Positions 1 to 6,446 are shown, numbered from the stretch's first letter. The stretch: DNA of 6,870 nucleotides from JBLHKW01 sp047618565 (GCA_047618565.1 JBLHKW010000211.1:1-6870); one strand, 5' to 3'. Notes: a model not told the origin generated them from the letters alone. Program-made: numbers and translations.

Positions 1-989
1 TCGCGCTGCGCATGCGCAGTGGCCGGGCGCTCGGCCTGGACCGCACGCAGGGCAAGCGCGAGGCCATCGTGTTGATCCCGGAGCGCGGGCGCTTCGTCGA
101 GGCGATCGCCTTCGCGGGCTGGCTGCGCCCGGATCTGCGCTCGAACTTCTGGAAGGACGGCACGCACACCTGGACCAACTTCTACCTCGAGGAATACAAG
201 GTGCTCGCGCTGGCGTTCGCGAGCCCCGGGGGCTCGGCCGAGGACTACGAGGCCTCGATGGACATGAGTGCGCGCACGCCCACCGGGCTCGAGCAGCAGA
301 TCGTCCAGCTCGCGACGAACTCGATGATCGACAACTACTTCGGCAGCAAAATCCCGCCGACCTTCGCGGGTGGGCTCGCGATCAACCTGGTCGTCGACAT
401 GTTCGAGGAGTGCAACACACGCGCCGACGGGGATCTCAGCGAGCGCCGCACGGAGGCCGTCGAGTTCTTCGTGCCGGGCGGCAATCCGAGCGGTGGCAGC
501 CTGGGAACGATCTCGGCCGACAGCCGCTGGCGTGCGGATCAGGGCGCGGACCGCTTCGTGCGCGTGCTGCGCTCATCCCAGAAGAGCGGCGCCGATGAGG
601 CCAAGAAGAAGGGCAAGGTGCACCTCTTCGAGATCCAGGACGATGCGGGCAGCGAGCGCAAGGTTCTGGCCGCGCCCTTCCTCGGCGCGCGCGCGGTGGA
701 GCGTGAGACCCTGCCGGTGTCTTTCGAGGGCGAGCAGATGGAGTTTCTGCGCGCCTACCGCTGCGCCTTCCTCTACTGGCTCCAGAACGAATCCATGGGC
801 AAGGAAAAGTCGTCGCGCGCTGCCTTCGCGGGCTTCCTGAAGCGCCTCGCTCAGATCGACAGCGCCGCCGAGATCGAAGCCTCGTTCGCGGAGTCCTTCG
901 ACGGCCGCGCGCTCAGCAGCGTCGAGCTCGACAAGAAGGGCGACCTCGAAGGGCGCTTCCTCTACTGGCTGTCGAAGAAGAAGCGTTGA
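1..989 (+). CDS. Conserved-looking protein of unknown function, 5' partial; possible degenerate peptidase-MA-like protein
   Basis: The frame is open to the left edge (codons Ala-Leu-Arg precede the first ATG at 12), so the true start probably lies outside the window; 325 residues follow that ATG. Numbering from it, the sequence shows a Trp/aromatic-rich segment (37-60), a helix-like stretch LEQQIVQLATNSMIDNYF (93-110) followed by IPPTFAGGLAINLVVDMF (114-131), a Gly/Ser-rich loop (155-168), a Lys-rich segment (191-203), and a helical C-terminus ending in WLSKKKR. A helix followed by 'PP-x-F-x-x-GLA' and then a C-terminal 'AFLYWL...FLKRL' region resembles the layout of peptidase-MA/DUF1570-type gluzincins (HExxH helix, then LPxWxxEGLA). 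Here the HExxH is absent (QQIVQ occupies that place) and the second Glu is Gly, so any such protein would be catalytically dead. No signal peptide or membrane segment is visible in the part present. The fold assignment is an inference from pattern only; the reading frame itself is secure. It converges on the lipoprotein gene, with 7 bp between the two stop codons. Confidence 0.85.
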   Translation, partial: ALRMRSGRALGLDRTQGKREAIVLIPERGRFVEAIAFAGWLRPDLRSNFWKDGTHTWTNFYLEEYKVLALAFASPGGSAEDYEASMDMSARTPTGLEQQIVQLATNSMIDNYFGSKIPPTFAGGLAINLVVDMFEECNTRADGDLSERRTEAVEFFVPGGNPSGGSLGTISADSRWRADQGADRFVRVLRSSQKSGADEAKKKGKVHLFEIQDDAGSERKVLAAPFLGARAVERETLPVSFEGEQMEFLRAYRCAFLYWLQNESMGKEKSSRAAFAGFLKRLAQIDSAAEIEASFAESFDGRALSSVELDKKGDLEGRFLYWLSKKKR

Positions 990-990
990 G

Positions 991-1006
991 CGCGCCTCAC
1001 GGCGCG
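991..1006. terminator. Short GC hairpin between convergent genes (possible weak bidirectional terminator)
   Basis: CGCGCC, loop TCAC, GGCGCG form a perfect 6-bp stem located exactly between the two convergent stops; the leftward lipoprotein stop codon (997-999) lies in the loop. There is no T-tract on either side, so intrinsic termination would be weak. In such G+C-rich DNA a 6-bp GC stem may also occur by chance. Confidence 0.25.
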
Positions 1007-3288
1007 TAGGAAATGCAACGCGGGCATTCGCAGTCGTCGTCGACGAAGGCTGCCTCGACCGCCGTTGCGTTCATGTCCGCGTAGCCCAGGGCTGCCAGCT
1101 CGCGCAGGCGCTCCGGGTCGGTGGCATCCTCGGCCGGCAGGTTCGGGTCGGGCATGGCGTCCAGCCAGTCGACCAGGAGTGCACGCAGCTGACGCATTTC
1201 GTCGAGGCGTTCCATCGACAGCTCGTGCAGGCAATCGGGGTCGGACTCCAGGTCAAAGAGCTCGACCTCATGCCGGTCGTGGGCCAGGCCGCGCTTGCCC
1301 GGGTCGCGGTGGTCCTCCAGGTGCAAGACCAGGAACCTCTCCGCCAGCAGCACCGCCGCGGAGCTGGCGCCCGAGGCCAGGAAGTAATGGGGCTCGTTCG
1401 CGTCGCCGGGATCGAGCAGGTTTGTGCCCGGGAAGGGCAGGTGCGCGAGCGCGGAAAGGTCCAGCAGTGTGCGACCCAGGTCGATCATGCGCACGCGGCG
1501 CGGAACGCTCTGTTCGCTCGGACTGCCCGGAGCCTCAGGCCAGGCCAGGATCAAGGGGACATGCAATGTGTCCGGGTACAGGCCGCCGTGGTTGAAGTAG
1601 ACGTTATGGGCGCCCAGGGACTCACCGTGGTCGGCGGTAAACGCGACGATGCCGTTGCGCATGCGGTCGCTGGCCAGCACGCGTGCCAGCTCGCGGTCGA
1701 GGTAGGAGATCTCGGTGCGGTAAGCCTCACACTGCTGCGCGTCCGATAGCTTGAGTTCCGGCTTCGGCACTGGATTCCCGAAGGCATCGATCCCGGTGAT
1801 CGCGTCCTCGTCGGGCGCGTCGTAGGGCGCATGGGCGTCGAACAGATGCAGCCACACGAAGAGCGGCTTGTCGGTCTCCTCGCTCAGCCAACCCTCGAGG
1901 GTACGGATCGTGTCCTCCGCGCGCTGATGCGAGACCGGGCTCTCCGCCATGCGATCGAAGCCCGAGCCGATACCCGCGCGCCGATGGTCCAGATGGCGGG
2001 CGCTGACGAGCGCGTAGGTCAGGTAGCCGCCCTCCTGGAATCGACGTCCCAGGGTCGGTGTGTCCTGGGCCAGGTGCCCGAGGTTGTCGACCAGTCCCGT
2101 GTCGCGCGGGTGCGTGCCGGTCAGCAGGGCTGCGTGCGAGGGCACGGTCACGTTGGTCGAGGACCAGGCCCGTTCGAACTGCACTCCGCGTGCGGCGAGT
2201 GCGTCGAGAGCGGGGGTCAGGATGTCGACCGAACCCGCGCTGCCGAGGTGGTCGGCACGGTGGGTGTCGGAGGTGATCAGGAGCACGGTCGGCGGTGATA
2301 CCGCGCCGGACACGCGCACCAGTTCGCCCAGCAGACAGAATCCCTCGGTGCGCTCGCCCTCGAGTGTGAAGCGCGCCTCGAGCGGGCCCGGGCCTGGTGC
2401 GCTGATCCCGTCGAGCTCCAGGGAGAAGGTCTGCCAGCCGGGCTGATCGAGTTTGAGGTCACGATGGAAGATCTGGCCGGCCTCGTCCCGCAGTTCGAGC
2501 TGCAGACGAATCGGGTCCTCGTCCGGAACGGAGAGCAGCGGCGCGGCGTAGCTGAAGCTGATGCGATCGCCCGTTGTGGCCGTCAGGTTCGTGACGAGCG
2601 GGCGTCCGGATTCTACGGCCACCGCCGCGCGCCCTTCGGACTCGATGAAGCACAGGCTCGGGCCCTCCTCGACGGTCGGGTAGGCCGCGGCTGGGTCGAT
2701 GCGCGAGACGTCGACCGCGTAGACCATCCAGGTGCCGCCGCGCGGGGGCAGCTCGAGGCTCAGGGTGTCGCAGGCTTCCGCTGCGCCGGGGGCGTCGAGC
2801 AGGTCGGCCCGGATCCAGGTCAGTTCATTGGACTGGGGGACGGGGATCACCTTGGTCACCACGCGCCGGCCGTTGCGCGAGAGCGTGACGCGCATGGTCG
2901 AGCGACCGTGGAGTCGCAGGGCGACCTCGAAGCGATTGGCCCCCGCGGTCTCGGGCGGGAGCGGGATCGTCATCGTGCGCGGGCGCTGGCTGCGCACCGT
3001 CAGGGAGCCACGCAGGTCGGTCCCGAGGTCGGACGCCATGTAGGTAGCCTCCATCGGCGCTACCGACCAGGGCGTGATCTCCGGCGGCGGCTCGAGGCGC
3101 GCCAAGAGCGTCTCGGTCGGTCGCGGGTCGCGGGCGTCGGGGGCGCTGAGGTCGAGGCGTTCGATCCGGGCGACGTCGGGCCCGGAGGCGACTCCGCAGG
3201 CGCCGACGACGGCGACCGCGGTCAGCAGGAGCAGCCTGGGGAGGCGATTCAGCTGGGTCAGAATGGGGGATTGGGGGCGAGCGTGCAC
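997..3288 (-). CDS. Sulfatase/alkaline-phosphatase-superfamily lipoprotein with Thr at the nucleophile position
   Basis: The chosen GTG start (3288) gives 763 residues beginning with a signal peptide: basic n-region, hydrophobic LLLLTAVAVVGA, and lipobox VGAC with Cys31 for lipidation. The open frame continues upstream to a TTG at 3375, but those 29 residues are Pro/Cys-rich and unlike a signal peptide; neither start has a good Shine-Dalgarno. Residues ~80-205 and ~240-328 look like two beta-sandwich regions of unknown ligand. The superfamily domain (~334-735) has ITSDTHRADHLG (metal Asp341), VTVPSHAALLTG with Thr381 where true sulfatases have the Cys that becomes formylglycine, HLFDAHAPY (479-489), ADHGES (metal Asp553/His554) and NHGGLYPDTLHVPLIL (566-581). 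The His in place of Arg after PS, and the Thr, argue for a phosphodiesterase, phosphotransferase or unmodified-hydrolase chemistry rather than formylglycine sulfatase activity. The family's usual 'ALGY' near the end is followed by an extra tail with CECPRC (753-758). Expected location is the periplasm or cell surface, lipid-anchored. The substrate is unknown; a glycan link is inferred from the STT3-like neighbour upstream. Confidence 0.93.
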   Translation of the reverse strand: MHARPQSPILTQLNRLPRLLLLTAVAVVGACGVASGPDVARIERLDLSAPDARDPRPTETLLARLEPPPEITPWSVAPMEATYMASDLGTDLRGSLTVRSQRPRTMTIPLPPETAGANRFEVALRLHGRSTMRVTLSRNGRRVVTKVIPVPQSNELTWIRADLLDAPGAAEACDTLSLELPPRGGTWMVYAVDVSRIDPAAAYPTVEEGPSLCFIESEGRAAVAVESGRPLVTNLTATTGDRISFSYAAPLLSVPDEDPIRLQLELRDEAGQIFHRDLKLDQPGWQTFSLELDGISAPGPGPLEARFTLEGERTEGFCLLGELVRVSGAVSPPTVLLITSDTHRADHLGSAGSVDILTPALDALAARGVQFERAWSSTNVTVPSHAALLTGTHPRDTGLVDNLGHLAQDTPTLGRRFQEGGYLTYALVSARHLDHRRAGIGSGFDRMAESPVSHQRAEDTIRTLEGWLSEETDKPLFVWLHLFDAHAPYDAPDEDAITGIDAFGNPVPKPELKLSDAQQCEAYRTEISYLDRELARVLASDRMRNGIVAFTADHGESLGAHNVYFNHGGLYPDTLHVPLILAWPEAPGSPSEQSVPRRVRMIDLGRTLLDLSALAHLPFPGTNLLDPGDANEPHYFLASGASSAAVLLAERFLVLHLEDHRDPGKRGLAHDRHEVELFDLESDPDCLHELSMERLDEMRQLRALLVDWLDAMPDPNLPAEDATDPERLRELAALGYADMNATAVEAAFVDDDCECPRCISYAP

Positions 3289-3330
3289 GGGTACTTGGAG
3301 CTTTGGGAGTCCTGTGGGTAGGGGGGTACA

Positions 3331-3344
3331 GGGACTATTGTCCC
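3331..3344 (-). repeat. Small hairpin in the lipoprotein gene leader
   Basis: GGGAC, loop TATT (AATA on the minus strand), GTCCC: a perfect 5-bp stem located 43 nt upstream of the GTG start. If translation started at the TTG at 3375 it would instead be coding. Regulatory function is not shown. Confidence 0.25.
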
Positions 3345-3371
3345 ACGGCTGTGCGCAACCAGGGGCAGATT

Positions 3372-3381
3372 CCAAATTTGG
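3372..3381. repeat. Perfect 10-bp palindrome CCAAATTTGG
   Basis: An A/T-centred perfect palindrome in otherwise G+C-rich DNA, in the leader of the lipoprotein gene. The alternative TTG start (3375-3373) lies within it. It could be an operator half of a regulatory region; no regulator binding site is recognised by name. Confidence 0.35.
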
Positions 3382-3418
3382 CCGAGGACCCTCTCCTGGG
3401 CCCCTGAGAACCGGTTTT

Positions 3419-3428
3419 TCAGTACTGA
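3419..3428. repeat. Perfect 10-bp palindrome TCAGTACTGA, candidate operator
   Basis: A perfect palindrome that falls 7-17 bp downstream of the proposed -10 hexamer (3436-3441), that is, at or just after the expected transcription start for the leftward lipoprotein gene. A repressor bound there would block initiation; this is inference from position. No known regulator consensus is claimed. Confidence 0.35.
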
Positions 3429-3435
3429 GAGGCCT

Positions 3436-3463
3436 GTGATAGCGTCTGCCCGTCGAGCGTCAC
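3436..3463 (-). promoter_or_regulatory. Possible sigma70-type promoter for the lipoprotein gene
   Basis: Minus-strand -35 GTGACG (3463-3458, 4 of 6 to TTGACA), 16-bp spacer, -10 TATCAC (3441-3436, 4 of 6 to TATAAT). It would start transcription near 3429, about 140 nt upstream of the GTG start. The match is moderate and is supported mainly by the long intergenic gap and the adjacent palindrome. Confidence 0.3.
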
Positions 3464-3571
3464 GATCAGCCATCCGGGCAGTCCGTCCCGCGCCACAGGC
3501 CCGTGGATTCCGCGCTGTCCTGGTCCTGACGAGCGCGCGGGCATGCCGGAGCTACTCGAACGCCGGGCGCG

Positions 3572-5506
3572 CTAGCGTTTGCGCACGCGCTTGAAGATAC
3601 GGAAGCTACCGCGCCCCAGGCCGGGCGGCGTGGCGTAGATGATACGGAAGCCCGGGATGGAACGCAGGGCCGTCGGGTCGCGGCGCAGGAACAGGGACGC
3701 CGGCGTACCCGGCTGGGGGCCGCGTGAACCGGGCGGGAGTCCTGCGACGAAGAGCGACGCCGCCAGTTGCCAGCAATCGAGCAAGAGGTAGTCGGTCTCG
3801 TAGCGGTCCATCATCGCATTGAGGTCTCCGAGGCTGCCCTTGAAGAACGTCGTGAAGAACTGCTCGATGCGCTCGCGACTCTCGGTCGTCTCGTACTTCG
3901 GTTGGGTGACGATCGGATTGCGCGAGTGGGCCAGGACCGAGGTCGACGTCGAGAAGTCGGCCAGCAACGCCCTGGACGGGTCGATATTGCCATCGACCCA
4001 TTCGACGAGATGGCGTATCTCGCGCGGGTAGTCCACCGGCTGGTAGACCGGCCGGTACCAGGGGATGAGCGTGGTCGACACGCTGTAGAGGATGAAGCCG
4101 CCCTGGCCGAGGATCGCCGCGCTGAGCACCAGGGCTCCCGTGCGACCACGTCCAGGCTTGAGGAAGGGCCAGAGCGCCAGAATCGGCGCGCCCATGCCCA
4201 GCAGGATCATCGTGCGTCGCACCATCCACGCGGAGACGATCGAGATCCCCATGAAGCCACCGAGCAGCGCGAAGCCGCGCCGATCCGGTTGCTGCTCGCT
4301 GGCGCCGCGTAGCCATATCGGTGCGGCCTTGATCAGGCCGAGGGTGAGCGCGATCAGCGCCAGGCCCAGTCCGATCGCGAACTCGATCGGAGTCGCGGTC
4401 GAGAACGCGCCCTGCCAGAGCAGGCGCGCGCCGAAGGGTAGTTCGGTCGGGTCGCTGGGCCGCGCGCCCAGGCCCGTGATCTTGGCCCACAGGAAGGCGA
4501 GCACGTGTGCGTAGTCGCCTTCACCGCCGCGCAGCATGCGCGCAGCGAACTGGGTCAGGACGCCCACGACCAGCACGCACGCGACCCCGGTCACGATGCG
4601 TTTCATGTTCGTGCCGGACGGCTCCTCGCTGCGGCGCCAGATCAGTGCATGCACCGCCATGCCGAACACCACCGCCATGGTGGGGGAGAGCAGGAACAGC
4701 TTGCTGCGCAGCATCGGAATCGTGAGGCCCGCGAGCACGAGGATCGCCGGTACGATCCACGCCCGCGCTCGCGCGAGCGGGTTGCTGCCGGTACGCACGA
4801 ACCAGGCCAACAGGGTCACGACCTCGATGGCGACGACGAAGGTCATCGCGTGCCACGTGGCGAGAGCCGCCGAGAGCATCAGGCCGCTTCCGACCCAGGC
4901 GCCCGTCGAGTCGCGACGCACGGCGCGCGCGGTGAGCCACAGGTGCAGCGCAAAGAGCGGCACGCTCAGGTCCTCGCGCAACAGGATGATCCCCATCGTG
5001 CGGTAGTTGATGGGCAGCACCGCGAAGAACAGCGCCGCGAGTCCGGCCCAACCGGGTTTACGCGTGAGCTCGTAGGCCAGCCCGTACACGCCGACGAGCA
5101 CCAGGCTGGCGATGAAGCTCATGAGCCACAGGGCGACCACGTGCAGCGCGTACTCCTTGCCGAGCGCCAGGTACGTCCACGCGATCAAGAACTCCTGCCC
5201 GACGCTGAACATGGCCGGGATGTCGGCCGTGTCCGGGTGACAGATACGCGGATCCGAACGGAAGTCATCCGGCGTGCCGCCGTCCGCGTCAGCGATGAGC
5301 TCGGTGACGTAGTAGATCAGCCCCTGATCGCTGCGCAGCAGGCCCGCGGGCGTCTCCCGATCGAAGAAGGGGTCGGACTGGGTGACCTGGATGCGCAGCG
5401 CCGTCGAAAAGGCGACCGCCAGCAGCAGCATCGCCAGGCCGCCGAGCTGCCAGCGCAGGCTACGCCCGTGGGTCGCTGGGGCCAGCGTATCTCGATCGTC
5501 GCTCAC
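3572..5506 (-). CDS. STT3/PglB-like GT-C family integral membrane protein (putative glycosyltransferase)
   Basis: This 644-residue protein starts at GTG (5506), the first start after an in-frame TAG (5518-5516); no clear Shine-Dalgarno is visible. About 12-13 hydrophobic segments run from residue 19 to ~480, followed by a soluble ~160-residue C-terminal domain, the layout of STT3-type oligosaccharyltransferases. After the first membrane segment, SDPFFDRE (44-51) resembles the first acidic motif of STT3 proteins (DPFFNYR-like). ALHVVALWLMSFIASLVLVG (120-139), then NYRTMGIILLREDL (167-180), parallel the region that carries the second acidic motif (DxD/ExD), with Glu178-Asp179. A DPTE (352-355) could stand for the loop Glu motif. 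The C-terminal domain has EWVDGNIDPSRALLADFST (502-520) where the acceptor-binding WWDYG motif is expected, but that motif is not recognisable. Known members transfer glycan or sugar from a polyprenyl-linked donor on the outer face of the cytoplasmic membrane. Here the acceptor could be protein, lipid or glycan. Membrane topology is well supported; STT3 kinship is inferred from pattern. Confidence 0.88.
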   Translation of the reverse strand: MSDDRDTLAPATHGRSLRWQLGGLAMLLLAVAFSTALRIQVTQSDPFFDRETPAGLLRSDQGLIYYVTELIADADGGTPDDFRSDPRICHPDTADIPAMFSVGQEFLIAWTYLALGKEYALHVVALWLMSFIASLVLVGVYGLAYELTRKPGWAGLAALFFAVLPINYRTMGIILLREDLSVPLFALHLWLTARAVRRDSTGAWVGSGLMLSAALATWHAMTFVVAIEVVTLLAWFVRTGSNPLARARAWIVPAILVLAGLTIPMLRSKLFLLSPTMAVVFGMAVHALIWRRSEEPSGTNMKRIVTGVACVLVVGVLTQFAARMLRGGEGDYAHVLAFLWAKITGLGARPSDPTELPFGARLLWQGAFSTATPIEFAIGLGLALIALTLGLIKAAPIWLRGASEQQPDRRGFALLGGFMGISIVSAWMVRRTMILLGMGAPILALWPFLKPGRGRTGALVLSAAILGQGGFILYSVSTTLIPWYRPVYQPVDYPREIRHLVEWVDGNIDPSRALLADFSTSTSVLAHSRNPIVTQPKYETTESRERIEQFFTTFFKGSLGDLNAMMDRYETDYLLLDCWQLAASLFVAGLPPGSRGPQPGTPASLFLRRDPTALRSIPGFRIIYATPPGLGRGSFRIFKRVRKR

Positions 5507-5561
5507 TGGGGCAGTCTAGCGCCGGTCGCGCGCGGCGTGAAGCGGGCGCTCGAGTTCGAAC

Positions 5562-6338
5562 TCAGAACGAGAACGTGATTCCGAGGTACGGGCCGTCGCT
5601 CAGGAGGTCCACGTCGAGCGTGTCGCCACCATCGTCGTAGAGGAAGTTCGTATCGACGTAGCGGTAACCGACCGTCGCGTGCCCGACCAGCCGCTTTCCG
5701 GAACCGAACAGCCGCAGGCGACCCGCGACGTCGATGTCGAGCAGTTCCCCGTCGAAATCCCCGTAATTGCCCGAGATCCAGCCCAGGTCCCCATAGAGCC
5801 CGAAGCGACCAAAGTTGGCCGCGCTGCGCAGGGAGAGCTGCGGCAGGGGAATCTGCTCGTCGGCGGTGAGCGTGTTGCTCGCCATGGTCTCCGTGAGCCG
5901 CAGGTCCATGTCGATGGCCGTGATCCCGAGCCCGAGACCCAGGTCGAACGTGCTGCCCGGGAAGATGTCGAAGGTCAGAGCCGCCGTCGTGTAATGCAGG
6001 TCGAGCGACGAGTCCACAGCCGCCCCGGCCATGATCGTGTCCCCATTGATATCGATCGCCGCCGTCGTCGTGCCACTACCCGAATAGTCTGTCCCGAACC
6101 CGGACAGCGCCAGCTGGAACCCCAGCCACTTGAGCGTCGCGCGCCCCGCCGACCCCGACTCCGCCCCGTCGATCCCGAGCGACGCCAGGTCCTGACTCAC
6201 CACGCTCGCGCCACCGGTCGAGGCCCCGAGACTTCCATCTACACTGAACTCGCCATACGCCGGCATCACGTCCACGCGCGGAACAGTCCCGCAGGAAAAG
6301 AGTGCGACGGCCAGGACGGGCAAGCAGAGAGTCTTCAT
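5562..6338 (-). CDS. Outer-membrane beta-barrel protein, possibly lipid-anchored at its N-terminus
   Basis: The ATG at 6338 gives 258 residues beginning MKTLCLPVLAVALFSC, a clean signal peptide. An upstream in-frame extension to 6443 adds 35 Trp/Gly-rich residues (MGMGWGWVVLG...) and comes from the G-tract spacer, so it is rejected. Cys16 sits in LFSC, which resembles a lipobox, but Phe at -2 is outside the usual consensus, so type I cleavage is also possible. The mature part alternates polar and hydrophobic residues in strands joined by Gly/Asp-rich turns, for example TFDLGLGLGITAIDMDLRL (130-148), RFGLYGDLGWISGNYG (178-193) and HATVGYRYVDTNFLYDD (220-236). It ends in YLGITFSF, a C-terminal aromatic strand typical of Bam-inserted barrels. 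An eight-to-ten-stranded barrel is plausible for this size. No specific function is recognised. The gene lies 108 bp downstream of the tRNA and 55 bp upstream of the STT3-like gene on the same strand, with no clear terminator in either gap. Confidence 0.9.
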   Translation of the reverse strand: MKTLCLPVLAVALFSCGTVPRVDVMPAYGEFSVDGSLGASTGGASVVSQDLASLGIDGAESGSAGRATLKWLGFQLALSGFGTDYSGSGTTTAAIDINGDTIMAGAAVDSSLDLHYTTAALTFDIFPGSTFDLGLGLGITAIDMDLRLTETMASNTLTADEQIPLPQLSLRSAANFGRFGLYGDLGWISGNYGDFDGELLDIDVAGRLRLFGSGKRLVGHATVGYRYVDTNFLYDDGGDTLDVDLLSDGPYLGITFSF

Positions 6339-6421
6339 GGGTGATACCAGCGAGGGGGTTGATCGAAAACTCACCCAAGCAAAACCACTCCCCCGGCTCC
6401 AGAACAAACACCCAAGAACCA

Positions 6422-6441
6422 CCCAGCCCCAACCCATACCC
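6422..6441 (-). other. Putative G-quadruplex motif downstream of tRNA-Ser
   Basis: The minus strand reads four G-runs with short loops: GGG-TAT-GGG-TT-GGGG-CT-GGG. It begins 6 nt after the tRNA CCA end and lies in the leader of the barrel gene if the two are cotranscribed. The pattern fits the standard G3+ with loops of 1-7 rule; folding in the cell is not shown. Confidence 0.5.
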
Positions 6442-6446
6442 AATTC

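Larger units (their letters stand above)
3289..3571. other. 283-bp intergenic leader region rich in palindromes, no confident gene
   Basis: This spacer separates the STT3-like gene (stop at 3572) from the lipoprotein start (3288). The part from about 3365 to 3445 is visibly less G+C-rich than its flanks and holds several perfect palindromes: CCAAATTTGG (3372-3381), GGGCCC (3398-3403), AACCGGTT (3409-3416), TCAGTACTGA (3419-3428) and AGGCCT (3430-3435). CTGAGA occurs twice, at 3404 and 3425. A 7-bp inverted repeat CTGCCCG/CGGGCAG spans 3446-3481. A 41-codon ATG frame on the minus strand (3544 to 3419) is described under findings but is not convincing as a gene. The features fit a promoter plus a 5' leader for the lipoprotein. 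Confidence 0.6.

Noticed and set aside
2464..3321. 285-codon plus-strand open frame opposite the lipoprotein gene
   Set aside because: Arg/Gly/Gln-rich, low-complexity antisense shadow of the lipoprotein gene.
3258..3473. 71-codon minus-strand frame MADRDARRADAITGLSVLKN...
   Set aside because: Overlaps the lipoprotein signal peptide in another frame, has a Pro/Ser-rich tail and no ribosome binding site.
5519..5538. GC stem between the barrel and STT3-like genes as a terminator
   Set aside because: Only five GC pairs plus one G-T, an 8-nt loop and no T-tract; chance pairing in G+C-rich DNA.
4505..5578. 357-codon plus-strand open frame opposite the STT3-like gene
   Set aside because: Composition is His/Gln/Arg/Glu/Asp-rich with no domain pattern. 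It mirrors a strongly supported membrane protein and is the usual antisense product of high third-position G+C.
6339..6400. Separate sigma70 promoter for the barrel gene
   Set aside because: The only TATCAC at a suitable distance lies directly before the ATG and its partner -35 matches at two positions.
6339..6443. Upstream 35-residue extension of the barrel protein
   Set aside because: Encoded by the G-run spacer, Trp/Gly-rich; the internal ATG at 6338 starts a proper signal peptide.
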